DNA from: a virus
IMG/VR virus record: IMGVR_UViG_3300018719_000035
Coordinates: 1-54,787 of that record
Length of the DNA: 54,787 bases
Strand: one strand, 5' to 3'
The translations under genes were made by a program, and so were the position numbers. Positions 45,920-53,516 of the stretch are shown in pieces. How positions within the stretch are numbered: position 1 is the first letter of the stretch; every line of letters begins with the position of its first letter. The notes under the pieces were generated by a model. It saw nothing but the letters and a program-made list of their open reading frames with translations. It was not told where the DNA came from and did no database searches.

Positions 45920-45962
45920 CCCCTCTTAGGGGTTGACAATCTTACCCTATGAGGGGAATATA
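45920..45962 (+). promoter_or_regulatory. Rightward early promoter with two repressor operators
   Basis: Operator CCCCTCTTAGGGG (45920-45932) abuts TTGACA (45933-45938); an 18-base spacer contains ACCCTATGAGGGG (45944-45956), and AATATA (45957-45962) is the −10 region. The expected start is near 45969. This copies the leftward promoter almost base for base. Confidence 0.8.
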
Positions 45963-45976
45963 CGGTCATCCAAACA

Positions 45977-46099
45977 ATGGATGAGCCGATGCAGACCCTC
46001 CCCACCTTCACTCTTGAAGCTCTCCGCGATGGCTTTGCCGTCGTGTTCCTGATCGGCGTTGTCGGCCTCTGCTGCGTGGCTCTCGGTGGAGGCTACTGA
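45977..46099 (+). CDS. 40-residue membrane microprotein, first gene of the rightward operon
   Basis: The frame begins MDEPMQTLPTFTLEALRDGF and has one span (AVVFLIGVVGLCCVALGG). An internal ATG at 45989 has GGATGAG upstream and may be the real start, giving 36 residues; the first ATG would be almost leaderless. Two bases after its stop the next gene begins. Confidence 0.55.
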   Translation: MDEPMQTLPTFTLEALRDGFAVVFLIGVVGLCCVALGGGY

Positions 46100-46100
46100 G

Positions 46101-46337
46101 ATGGGCGAGGTCATCCCCTTCCGTCCGCGCCGTCGCGCGGCCCAGCCAATCACAATCGAGCAAATCGACATCCGCGACATCCTGAATGTCACGATGGGCG
46201 AGCGCAGATGCACGCATTGCATGGGTCGTGGCTGGATCTTCACGCAAGACACCTACGGTCTCTCAGTGGTCCCCTGCCCTTGCGGCGGCACGGATGAAGA
46301 CCGGATCGAAACTCCTGACTTCGACGGGGCTGCGTGA
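46101..46337 (+). CDS. Small zinc-finger-like protein
   Basis: The 78-residue product has a basic N-terminus (FRPRRRA) and CTHCMGRGWI ... CPCGG, a DnaJ-like cysteine knuckle. GGAGG lies eight bases upstream. Probably a nucleic-acid-binding accessory protein. Confidence 0.65.
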   Translation: MGEVIPFRPRRRAAQPITIEQIDIRDILNVTMGERRCTHCMGRGWIFTQDTYGLSVVPCPCGGTDEDRIETPDFDGAA

Positions 46338-46708
46338 TGGTCGCCATCAATTTCTCTTCTCGCTTCGCCCCGCTAGTCGAGGCTGGCACAAAGCAGCAGA
46401 CGATCCGGCGCACGGCCCGCTGCAAGGTCGGAGATCATTTGCAGATCTACACCGGCCAGCGCACGGCGGGTTGCCGAAAGCTCATACACCCGGATCCGAT
46501 CTGCACCTTTGTCGGCTACGTCCATCTGCGACCAGACGGCATCACTGTTGGGAACGTAGACAGTCACCCACGGGATATTGATGAGTTCGCCCGTGCTGAC
46601 GGCTTCCACGACTATGCCGAGATGCATGCTTGGTTCGTCGAGACCTACGGCTCTCCGTACTTCGTCGGCTCCATCATCAAATGGCGCCTGCATGGGGAGA
46701 CTGCATGA
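46337..46708 (+). CDS. ASCH/PUA-like domain protein
   Basis: The 123-residue product has INFSSRFAPLVEAGTKQQTI, RRTARCKVGDHLQIYTG and a VGYVHLRPDG strand, the ASCH-type beta-barrel pattern seen in phage proteins thought to bind RNA or modified nucleotides. The ATG overlaps the previous stop (TGATG). Confidence 0.75.
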   Translation: MVAINFSSRFAPLVEAGTKQQTIRRTARCKVGDHLQIYTGQRTAGCRKLIHPDPICTFVGYVHLRPDGITVGNVDSHPRDIDEFARADGFHDYAEMHAWFVETYGSPYFVGSIIKWRLHGETA

Positions 46709-46824
46709 TGGGCACCTACAACACCATCATGGGCAGCGTCTTCGCTGTGATCCTGCTCGGCTCTGCCGCTTACGCTCTCGTCGTCTGCATGTGGCCTGTG
46801 AAGGCTGATCGGGAGGCGCGGTGA
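46705..46824 (+). CDS. 39-residue membrane microprotein
   Basis: MMGTYNTIMGSVFAVILLGS is followed by AAYALVVCMW and a charged end; one membrane span. ATGA overlap with the previous gene and TGATG overlap with the next support translation. Confidence 0.6.
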   Translation: MMGTYNTIMGSVFAVILLGSAAYALVVCMWPVKADREAR

Positions 46825-46994
46825 TGGAGCAGACCGTTCAACCCGAGCGCATTACCGCCTGGCAGCCCAAGAACCGCAAGCTGCGCAATCTCCACTCTCG
46901 CAAACCATTCAGGTGCTGCGACTGTGAGCGGCACTTCGGGACCGAGGATGCTGCCCGCCGTCACTGGCGAGACAGCCACGGGAGGAAGGCATGA
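46824..46994 (+). CDS. Small C2H2-type zinc-finger protein
   Basis: The 56-residue basic protein has FRCCDCERHFGTEDAARRHW followed by RDSHG: a CxxC ... HxxxxH finger. It overlaps both neighbours (TGATG, ATGA). Prokaryotic C2H2 fingers of this kind occur in rhizobial phages. Confidence 0.65.
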   Translation: MEQTVQPERITAWQPKNRKLRNLHSRKPFRCCDCERHFGTEDAARRHWRDSHGRKA

Positions 46995-47122
46995 CCTTCA
47001 AAAGCCCGGAGTGCCGGGCCTTCTCTCGCAAGGCTCAAAACCTTGCACTGGTCCTCGTGGCGGCCGTGACCCTCGCAGCCCTTGGCGTCCTGCTTCATTC
47101 CATCTGGGTTCTGCGTCCATGA
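46991..47122 (+). CDS. 43-residue membrane microprotein
   Basis: A basic start is followed by one membrane span (LALVLVAAVTLAALGVLLHS) and WVLRP. Coupled by ATGA to both neighbours. Function unknown. Confidence 0.55.
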   Translation: MTFKSPECRAFSRKAQNLALVLVAAVTLAALGVLLHSIWVLRP

Positions 47123-47265
47123 GGCAGGTCGTCATCACTCCCCGCTGGCGAGGCCCTGAAACCAAGCGCATCGCCCGCCGCAAGATCGAAACAACCTCCC
47201 GGCTCTGCAAAGAGCTGGGGCTGCCAAAGCCAATCCTGAAGCTGCCGAAGGACAAGCATCAATGA
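47119..47265 (+). CDS. 48-residue basic protein before the annealase
   Basis: MRQVVITPRWRGPETKRIAR then RKIETTSRLCKELGLP: highly basic, perhaps DNA-binding. It overlaps the previous and the ERF gene by four bases each. Confidence 0.55.
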   Translation: MRQVVITPRWRGPETKRIARRKIETTSRLCKELGLPKPILKLPKDKHQ

Positions 47266-48005
47266 GCAATCAATCTAACGCGGTGGCCGTCCAAGAGCCC
47301 ATGAGTGCCCCTGCCCTTCCTGAGAGCGCCGCCATCATTCAGGTGATCGAGCGGGCCGCGATGAACCCGGATGTCGATATCGACAAGATGGAGCGACTCC
47401 TCCAGATGCAGGAGCGCATCATGGAACGGAACGCCAAGGCGGCCTACGCGGCAGACTTGGCCAGGATGCAGCCTGATCTTCCCATCATCACCGAGCGCGG
47501 CGGCATCAAGGACCGCAGCGGCAACATCCAGAGCACCTATGCCCTTTGGGAGGACATCAACGAGGCCATCAAGCCGGTCCTCGCCAAGCATGGTTTCGCC
47601 CTGAGCTTCCGCACCGGACAGGAAGAGGGTCGCATCACGGTTACGGGCGTCCTGTCCCACCGCGAGGGTCATAGCGAAGAGACGACCATGCACCTGCCGA
47701 TCGATACCAGCGGCAGCAAGAACTCCGTGCAGGCGGTCGGCTCATCTATCTCCTACGGCAAACGGTACACGGCAGGCGCTTTGCTGAACATCACCAGCCG
47801 GGGCGAGGACGACGACGGCAAGGCGGCCGGTGGAGCCGCAACCATCTCGGAAGAGCAAGTTGAGGCCCTGCAGGATCTCATCATTGAGGTCGGCGCCGAC
47901 CCCAAGAAGTTCCTCGCATACCTGAAGGTCGAAAACCTCGCAGCTCTGCCCGCCAATCAGTACCAGCGTGCGGTCGATGCCCTCAACGCCAAGAGGACGA
48001 AGTGA
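47262..48005 (+). CDS. erf: ERF-family single-strand annealing protein
   Basis: The 247-residue product has the ERF domain pattern (AKAAYAADLARMQPDLPIIT, STYALWEDINEAIKPVLAKH, GFALSFRT, VQAVGSSISYGKRYT) and an ordered C-terminal helical domain. ERF proteins pair complementary single strands and, with an exonuclease, recombine phage ends. The exonuclease follows immediately. Confidence 0.9.
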   Translation: MSNQSNAVAVQEPMSAPALPESAAIIQVIERAAMNPDVDIDKMERLLQMQERIMERNAKAAYAADLARMQPDLPIITERGGIKDRSGNIQSTYALWEDINEAIKPVLAKHGFALSFRTGQEEGRITVTGVLSHREGHSEETTMHLPIDTSGSKNSVQAVGSSISYGKRYTAGALLNITSRGEDDDGKAAGGAATISEEQVEALQDLIIEVGADPKKFLAYLKVENLAALPANQYQRAVDALNAKRTK

Positions 48006-48640
48006 TGAGCGAGATCGTTCAAGGCTCTGAGGAATGGCTGGCCATCCGGGTCGGCAAGGTCACGGCCTCCCGCGTGGCTGACGTGATTGCTCGTACCAAG
48101 ACCGGCTGGGGCGCTTCCCGTGCGAACTACATGGCCGAACTGATTGCGGAGCGCCTCACCGGCGAGCCCGCAGAGAAGTTCACCAACGGGGCCATGAAGT
48201 GGGGAACGGAGAACGAGCCCGACGCCCGGATTGCCTACGAGTTCCGAACGGATGCCGAGGTCGTGCAGGTCGGGTTCATTCCTCATCCGACCATCCCCAT
48301 GACCGGCGCGAGCCCTGATGGCTTGGTCGGCGAGGATGGCTTGGTCGAGATCAAGTGCCCGAACACGGCAACCCACATCGACACTCTCATCAGCCAAGCC
48401 GTGCCTAGCAAGTATGTGACGCAGATGCTCTGGCAGATGGCATGTACAGGCCGCCAGTGGTGCGACTTCGTTTCCTTCGATCCTCGCATGCCCGAGCACA
48501 TGCGCCTGTTCGTCAAGCGCGTTCACCGTGACGACGCCAGGATCGCTGAACTGGAAAAGGACGTGAGCGAGTTCCTGGCCGAACTGGATGCGAAGGTCAC
48601 AGAGCTCACCGCCCTTTATGACCGGAAGGCTGCGGCATGA
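48005..48640 (+). CDS. YqaJ/lambda-exonuclease family recombination nuclease
   Basis: The 211-residue protein has EEWLAIRVGKVTASRVADVI at its start, the acidic catalytic set around SPDGLVGEDGLVEIKCPNTA (Asp, Glu, Lys) and HIDTLISQAVPSKYVTQMLW. It would resect double-strand ends for the ERF annealase. ATG overlaps the ERF stop (TGATG). Confidence 0.9.
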   Translation: MSEIVQGSEEWLAIRVGKVTASRVADVIARTKTGWGASRANYMAELIAERLTGEPAEKFTNGAMKWGTENEPDARIAYEFRTDAEVVQVGFIPHPTIPMTGASPDGLVGEDGLVEIKCPNTATHIDTLISQAVPSKYVTQMLWQMACTGRQWCDFVSFDPRMPEHMRLFVKRVHRDDARIAELEKDVSEFLAELDAKVTELTALYDRKAAA

Positions 48641-49152
48641 CCACGGCTCCGATCCTCTACACCTGGGACGGCGATGCGATGGTCCCGCTCCCGCGCTTCA
48701 AGGCAGAGTGCGACAGCTCCTTCGTGGTTGGCGAGAAGTACCGCCTCGTCGTCCATGAGGATCGCTCTATCGCCAGCCATAACCATGAGTTCGCCTTCGT
48801 AGCTGAGGCTTGGGCTCAACTCCCTGAGCACCTGACAGAACAGTTCAGGACGCCGGAGCACCTGCGCAAGCGGGCTCTCGTCGAAGCTGGGTACTTCAAC
48901 CAGCAGGAAGTCGATGCCGGGAGCCATGCCGCAGCGCTGCGCGTCGCCAACTTCATAGCCGCCATGGACGAATACTCAGTGGTCGTCGTGCGAGGCCCTA
49001 TCGTGGTCGTGCGCAAGCCTAAGAGCCAGTCCCGCCGCGCCATGGGCAAAGAGGAGTTTCAGCAGAGCAAGCAGGCTGTTCTTGAGATCGTCGCCAACAT
49101 GATCGGCGTTCAGCCTGAGGCGCTGACGCGGAATGTTGGGAGGGCAGCATGA
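48637..49152 (+). CDS. Conserved phage protein next to the recombination pair
   Basis: The 171-residue product begins APILYTWDGDAMVPLPRFKA and contains FRTPEHLRKRALVEAGYF and SKQAVLEIVANMIGV. This conserved protein is often found behind RecT/ERF-exonuclease pairs in phages; its function is unknown to me. Overlaps both neighbours by four bases. Confidence 0.7.
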   Translation: MTTAPILYTWDGDAMVPLPRFKAECDSSFVVGEKYRLVVHEDRSIASHNHEFAFVAEAWAQLPEHLTEQFRTPEHLRKRALVEAGYFNQQEVDAGSHAAALRVANFIAAMDEYSVVVVRGPIVVVRKPKSQSRRAMGKEEFQQSKQAVLEIVANMIGVQPEALTRNVGRAA

Positions 49153-49526
49153 CAGAAGATGTCGGCACCACCCGCCGCAAAGTCCTAACCCCTGCGCAAC
49201 GCCTCGCCATGTTCGAGCGCCACAACGGTATCTGCTGCATCTGCGGGAAGAAGATCACGGCTCGCCACAAGTGGATTGATGAGCACCTTATTCCGCTTGG
49301 GCTCGGCGGGACGAACGATCCCTCTAATCGAGGGCCGGCGCATGACTTTTGCGCTGATGCGAAGACGCATGGCAAGGACGGCGACATTGCCCGGATCGCG
49401 AAGGCTAAGCGCGTGAAGATGCGCCACCTGGGCATCCGGCGACGCAAAGGGCCGCCTATTCCTGGCAGCAAGGACTCGCCCTGGAAGCGCAAGCTCGATG
49501 GCACGCTTGTTCGCAGAACCAAGTGA
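49149..49526 (+). CDS. HNH endonuclease of the early operon
   Basis: The 125-residue basic protein has CCICGKKITARHKWIDEHLI, PLGLGGTNDPSNRGPAHDFC and a basic tail; the HNH core is EHL ... N ... H. Similar proteins are common in alphaproteobacterial phages. Role may be in recombination or host DNA breakdown. Confidence 0.8.
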   Translation: MTEDVGTTRRKVLTPAQRLAMFERHNGICCICGKKITARHKWIDEHLIPLGLGGTNDPSNRGPAHDFCADAKTHGKDGDIARIAKAKRVKMRHLGIRRRKGPPIPGSKDSPWKRKLDGTLVRRTK

Positions 49527-49566
49527 AGCCCCGCCCCCTCTATCGCCACGCCTCCTAGGACAGAAC

Positions 49567-49944
49567 ATGACAGAGCTAGTGAAACGACTGACTGACGTTC
49601 TGGATGCTGTGAAGCATTACATGCATCTGGAAGGGTTGAAGCCGGGCAACTCCGCTGAAATCCAACTCAGTCACGCATACGACATCGCAAGAGAGATTTC
49701 CGCCGCCCTATCGACCCCAGAGGGAGAGTGGAGGCCTATCGAGACGGCTCCGAAGGATGGGACGGCAGTTCTCGGCTTCCAGGCGACGCCGGGTGATCAC
49801 GAAAATCGCATGGCTGTGTGCTGGCGGTATGGGAAGCCTGAAACCCCGCTCTGGATGGGCGAAGGTGGCTTGATGCCTACGCATTGGATGCCGTTGCCTA
49901 AACCGCCCGCTTCTCCTCTCTCCAAGGAGAACGAGCATGGGTAA
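49567..49944 (+). CDS. DUF551 domain protein
   Basis: The 125-residue product has the DUF551 pattern in its second half: WRPIETAPKDGTAVLGF, MAVCWRYGKPE, PTHWMPLPKPP. These are small phage proteins of unknown role. Start at 49567 with AGGACAG upstream; the longer frame runs into the HNH gene. Confidence 0.75.
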   Translation: MTELVKRLTDVLDAVKHYMHLEGLKPGNSAEIQLSHAYDIAREISAALSTPEGEWRPIETAPKDGTAVLGFQATPGDHENRMAVCWRYGKPETPLWMGEGGLMPTHWMPLPKPPASPLSKENEHG

Positions 49945-50113
49945 GCGCGTGATTTGGCTCAAGACAGATCGAGGTTACGTCAAGTCTTGCCTCAACGAAG
50001 ATGGATTGGCCGGTCTCATCTGGGCTCGTCGCTACAAGCAAGAAGACCCCACCAAGCACCCGTACCTGATCGTTACTTACGTCTACCGCCGCAAGGACTC
50101 CCCCCATGTCTAA
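49937..50113 (+). CDS. 58-residue basic phage protein
   Basis: MGKRVIWLKTDRGYVKSCLN then EDGLAGLIWARRYKQEDP: basic, beta-rich, soluble. AAGGAG seven bases upstream; overlaps both neighbours by eight bases. Function unknown. Confidence 0.6.
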   Translation: MGKRVIWLKTDRGYVKSCLNEDGLAGLIWARRYKQEDPTKHPYLIVTYVYRRKDSPHV

Positions 50114-50954
50114 CCCACACAAAGCCCCTGAGAGCGGGGGAGAGATGAAGCAGGGCGCACCCTTCGGGCCAGGCTCTCGTCGTTCCGATCAAGCTGCTTC
50201 GCATCTTGACCCTGCGGGCTTCGATCCTTTGCGCAAGCTGCGCGTCCTCGACCTCTTCTCGTGTGTTGGCAATCACCGCATTGGCTTCGAGAACGCCGGC
50301 ACATTTGAAACCGTCGCTCATGTCGAGAAGAGCCCCTTCCGCCGCCAGATCCTGGCGAAGCGCTTCCCAGGAACCCCACTGCATGAAGACGTTCGATCCT
50401 ACCAGGGCAAGCACGGCGAGGCCGATATCATTGTCGGAGGCCCGCCCTGTCAGCGGACAAGCGTTGCTTCCGCTATTCACGGATACCGGAGCGGAGACAG
50501 CCTGTGGCCGGACATGCTCCGCATCGGGCTCGACATGGGCGCAGAATGGTTTGTCGTGGAGCAGCCGCCCGGAAACAAGATCTGGGAAGCCGAAGTCGCT
50601 GACGACCTTTCACGAGCTGGCTTCCACAGCGCCAGACTTGAGTTCGGCGCTTGCGATGTTGGTGCGCCGTATCCGCGCCGGAGGGTGTTCATTCTTGCCT
50701 GCCCCAGCCTGTCGCGACTGGAGATCGCCTGGCAGGCGGGACCATCCGCGATTGAGCGCGTCAAGAGGGCAGCAGATGCCCGAGGTGCTTGGAACCCGGA
50801 CAAGCTCGGAACTCTACGAGTGGATGCTCAATCTGCCGGCGAGATGGACCGATCCAGAAGCCGACTTCGCCGCGAGCGGATAGAGGCGCTTGGCGACAGC
50901 AACCCGCCTGAGATGGCCGAGGTCATCGCTCATTGCATTCTGGAGGCAGCATGA
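50106..50954 (+). CDS. C5 cytosine DNA methyltransferase
   Basis: The 282-residue protein has LRVLDLFSCVGNHRIGFENA (motif I, residues 46-65), GGPPCQ with catalytic Cys115 (motif IV), VVEQPPGN in place of the usual ENV motif (VI) and YPRRRVFILA (motif VIII). The variable region is short, so target specificity is uncertain. No cognate nuclease is adjacent, so it is probably an orphan that protects phage DNA from host restriction. Confidence 0.85.
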   Translation: MSNPHKAPESGGEMKQGAPFGPGSRRSDQAASHLDPAGFDPLRKLRVLDLFSCVGNHRIGFENAGTFETVAHVEKSPFRRQILAKRFPGTPLHEDVRSYQGKHGEADIIVGGPPCQRTSVASAIHGYRSGDSLWPDMLRIGLDMGAEWFVVEQPPGNKIWEAEVADDLSRAGFHSARLEFGACDVGAPYPRRRVFILACPSLSRLEIAWQAGPSAIERVKRAADARGAWNPDKLGTLRVDAQSAGEMDRSRSRLRRERIEALGDSNPPEMAEVIAHCILEAA

Positions 50955-51751
50955 TGAAGCACGCACATCCCAGCGTCAGCGATGTCCGCCGCGAAGCGGG
51001 CGAAACGCGAAGCGGTTCGATCCGTCAGGACGACAGCGCGGCGGCGTCAGCCGAGACGCCCCTCTCTCCCCCTCCAGCAGAGACAAGCAGAGGGGAGCCT
51101 TTCGGGTGGCTTCATACCGCACCTCATGCAGAGGAGAAGTTCAGTCGCAATCCTCTGAACGAGGCGGACAAGGCTGCTGGCTGGACAGAAACAGCCCTCT
51201 ACACGCACCCCCTCCCCACCGTCACGGAGGACTATGCGGGGCTGATCGAGAGGCTGGAGGACAAACGCGAGAAGGCTATCGGGTTTGAGCCGTGGGGGCC
51301 GTATATCTACAGCACGGACATGCCTGATGAGGATTGCCAGGAAGCCGCCCAAGCCCTCCGCACCCTCCAGCAGAAGAACAAGGAACTGGAGGCCGACCGT
51401 GACGAATGGCGCACTCAGCATGAGAACCTGTTGAGTGTGAGAGCCACCGATATCGCCACCTTATTAGCGAATGTCGAAACAGCCGACCGGTTTGCCAAGA
51501 TCAACATCGGGGTCGCCGGGAAGTTGGCCGAACGCCTCACCGCCTCCCAAGCAGAAGCCGAAAGCTATCGCAAGGTGCTGGAGGAGAAAATTTCGTTCTG
51601 GCGCGACCAAGAACGGGAGTGGAGCAAATCAGCGAAAGACCCGACATCCTTCATGGTCGCGGCTGCTGCCCGGCATAAAGCCGAGGCTCTCGAAGAACTC
51701 CGCGCCGCCCTATCAAAGAAGCCCGCCGCTGAAGAGGGAGAGCAGGCATGA
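50951..51751 (+). CDS. Ea22-like coiled-coil phage protein
   Basis: The 266-residue protein has a disordered start, a short conserved block (GEPFGWLHTAPHAEEKFSRN, WTETALYTHP) found in Ea22-type early proteins, and a long coiled coil (about 140-250). It ends KKPAAEEGEQA. ATGA overlap with the methyltransferase. Role unknown. Confidence 0.7.
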   Translation: MMKHAHPSVSDVRREAGETRSGSIRQDDSAAASAETPLSPPPAETSRGEPFGWLHTAPHAEEKFSRNPLNEADKAAGWTETALYTHPLPTVTEDYAGLIERLEDKREKAIGFEPWGPYIYSTDMPDEDCQEAAQALRTLQQKNKELEADRDEWRTQHENLLSVRATDIATLLANVETADRFAKINIGVAGKLAERLTASQAEAESYRKVLEEKISFWRDQEREWSKSAKDPTSFMVAAAARHKAEALEELRAALSKKPAAEEGEQA

Positions 51752-51981
51752 GCGATCTGGATGAAAAGCGCCTTGCCGCCGAACTCGCTCATCTGGACCG
51801 GATCGAGGCCGTAGGGCGAGCGCTGTTCAATGACCCTCGGCTCACGCTGGTGGACATCGCGGCCATCCGCCGGGCGGCGTTGCACTTCAGTGTTCCGATG
51901 ATGTCAGCCTACCGCCGAGCGAAAGAACTCGGGTTGCTGTCGCACCAACAGCCCGCCGCTGAAGAGGAGATGGGACAGTGA
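51748..51981 (+). CDS. Small HTH-like protein
   Basis: The 77-residue protein has DIAAIRRAALHFSVPMMSAY followed by RRAKELGLL, an HTH-like pair of helices. Its last codons repeat those of the previous gene (17-base direct repeat). Coupled to both neighbours by GTGA/ATGA overlaps. Confidence 0.6.
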   Translation: MSDLDEKRLAAELAHLDRIEAVGRALFNDPRLTLVDIAAIRRAALHFSVPMMSAYRRAKELGLLSHQQPAAEEEMGQ

Positions 51982-52094
51982 GCCAGGAAACCTACGACGG
52001 GCTGATTAAGTTCACGGCAATCTTTATCGGCGTTCCCGCATCTTGGGCTCTCATCTGGGCCTTCTGCCGCATCATCGCGAGGCGATTCCCATGA
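51978..52094 (+). CDS. 38-residue membrane microprotein
   Basis: A GTG start with GGAG upstream gives one membrane span (FTAIFIGVPASWALIWAFCR) and a basic end. GTGA and ATGA overlaps with neighbours. Function unknown. Confidence 0.55.
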   Translation: MSQETYDGLIKFTAIFIGVPASWALIWAFCRIIARRFP

Positions 52095-52501
52095 CTGATC
52101 TTCAATCCCTGAAGCAAAGAGTGGAGAGGGCGACCGGGCCGGACTGGCAAATCGACCTCGATATCAGCGCAGCCCTTGTGTGGCCCCCTGAATGGAAGGC
52201 ATTGAAGCGGCCTGACGGGCATTATGATTTTAGAGACAACGAGACAGCGGACGCGGCGCTATCGGTTCACAAGGAATGGACCGCCTCTATCGATGCCGCC
52301 CTTACTCTCGTGGAGAGGCTTCTGCCGGGGTGGAATGTCTATCTGAGGCGATACAGCGATGGTTGGTACGCGCTAATTCAAGAGCCTTCTTACGCTGTTC
52401 AGTACCCCGCGTCAGCGCAGTTCGCGAACGCGGACCTCGCAGTCATACACGCCCTCCTCACCGCCCTTCTCTCCAAAGGATCAGAGCATCATGAGCGATA
52501 A
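52091..52501 (+). CDS. Phage ABA-sandwich-like protein
   Basis: The 136-residue product has LDISAALVWPPEWKALKRPD, ASIDAALTLVERLLPGW and a C-terminal ANADLAVIHALLTALLSK helix. This matches small phage proteins described as ABA-sandwich domain. ATG at 52091 is coupled to the previous gene. Confidence 0.65.
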   Translation: MTDLQSLKQRVERATGPDWQIDLDISAALVWPPEWKALKRPDGHYDFRDNETADAALSVHKEWTASIDAALTLVERLLPGWNVYLRRYSDGWYALIQEPSYAVQYPASAQFANADLAVIHALLTALLSKGSEHHER

Positions 52502-53069
52502 GATGAGAGAGGCTGAGATCGGCAACAAGATCGCTCGCATCATAGCCGACCAGCTTGCCGTGCGCGCCGATGGCCGCGATCCAACCAGCTTGGATGACGA
52601 CGGAGTAACCCAGGCATGGGAGCACTGGTATGATATCGCTCTCCCGTGCGCAGAACAGATCATCGCCTACGCCCGCCCCCTTCTGTCCTCCGTCAAGGAG
52701 GATGGGGTGCCCTCCGTCCCTTCGGTCCTCGGGAAAGAGCAAGGGCTGTCGGAGGCCAGTCAGACGGTCGCGCCGCCCGCAAGATGGAAGCATAAGAAGC
52801 GTGGGACGATCTATGAGGTCCTTGGCGTCGCATCCGTCCAGCAAGCGACGGATCAGCAGCTTTATGACTTCGCACCTGTCGTCGTTTACCGCGGTGAAGA
52901 CGGCATGCTCTGGGTGCGCCATGAACGGGAGTTCATGGATGGTCGGTTTGAGCGCGTCAGCGATGAGCACCCATCGGGCCGAGACCTTGGGCTCGGGGCG
53001 AAGCCTGCCAGCGCGATCCGCGAAGCGGAGACGCCCGTCACCCCACCGGCAAAAGGAGAGACGAGATGA
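52491..53069 (+). CDS. DUF1653-like phage protein
   Basis: The 192-residue protein has a helical N-terminal half (IARIIADQLAVRADGRDP) and a KHKKRGTIYEVLGVASVQQA region followed by VVVYRGEDGMLWVRHEREFM, a small beta domain like DUF1653. Function unknown. It overlaps the previous gene by 11 bases. Confidence 0.65.
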   Translation: MSDKMREAEIGNKIARIIADQLAVRADGRDPTSLDDDGVTQAWEHWYDIALPCAEQIIAYARPLLSSVKEDGVPSVPSVLGKEQGLSEASQTVAPPARWKHKKRGTIYEVLGVASVQQATDQQLYDFAPVVVYRGEDGMLWVRHEREFMDGRFERVSDEHPSGRDLGLGAKPASAIREAETPVTPPAKGETR

Positions 53070-53290
53070 GCGAAAGGCCAGAAGTCGAAGCCCTAGCCGA
53101 GGCATGGGCCTCCATTGACGGGAAGCTAGCGAGCTTCCAGCGCGAACGTTCACAGCCCGACATGGCTTGGGACCACCCGGAGTTCAAAGGTCATTACGTC
53201 GGATACATCAGTGAGGCTGAGGAAATGATCCGCCGCCTCGAAGCACGCGGGTTCACGGTCACCGCCCTCCCCAAACAGGAACAGGGGTAA
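53066..53290 (+). CDS. Small hypothetical early protein
   Basis: The 74-residue protein has EALAEAWASIDGKLASFQRE and HYVGYISEAEEMIRRLEARG, two helices with an aromatic patch. Overlaps the previous gene by four bases. No family recognised. Confidence 0.6.
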   Translation: MSERPEVEALAEAWASIDGKLASFQRERSQPDMAWDHPEFKGHYVGYISEAEEMIRRLEARGFTVTALPKQEQG

Positions 53291-53294
53291 GGAC

Positions 53295-53516
53295 ATGGGA
53301 CGCCGCCATGAGCCCATAACAGAGGAGCGACTAGAACGGGCGCTCGCCTATGCGGCTTTTGTCGTGATGAGGCATGGGCCTGTGTATGCCCCGCTTTTCG
53401 ACCGGCTGGAACGTGAGTTGATCGCGTACCGCAGTCAGAACACTTCGGTTGAGGACCGCTTGCGCCGGCTCCTCAGCCCTCAGACCCGCGAGGGTGGCTT
53501 GAAGGCGATCCGCTGA
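53295..53516 (+). CDS. Small hypothetical protein, last of the rightward operon
   Basis: The 73-residue helical product has RALAYAAFVVMRHGPVYAPL followed by FDRLERELIAYR, a pattern common in small rhizobial prophage proteins. It converges with the integrase gene and overlaps its 3' end by 37 bases. Confidence 0.65.
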   Translation: MGRRHEPITEERLERALAYAAFVVMRHGPVYAPLFDRLERELIAYRSQNTSVEDRLRRLLSPQTREGGLKAIR

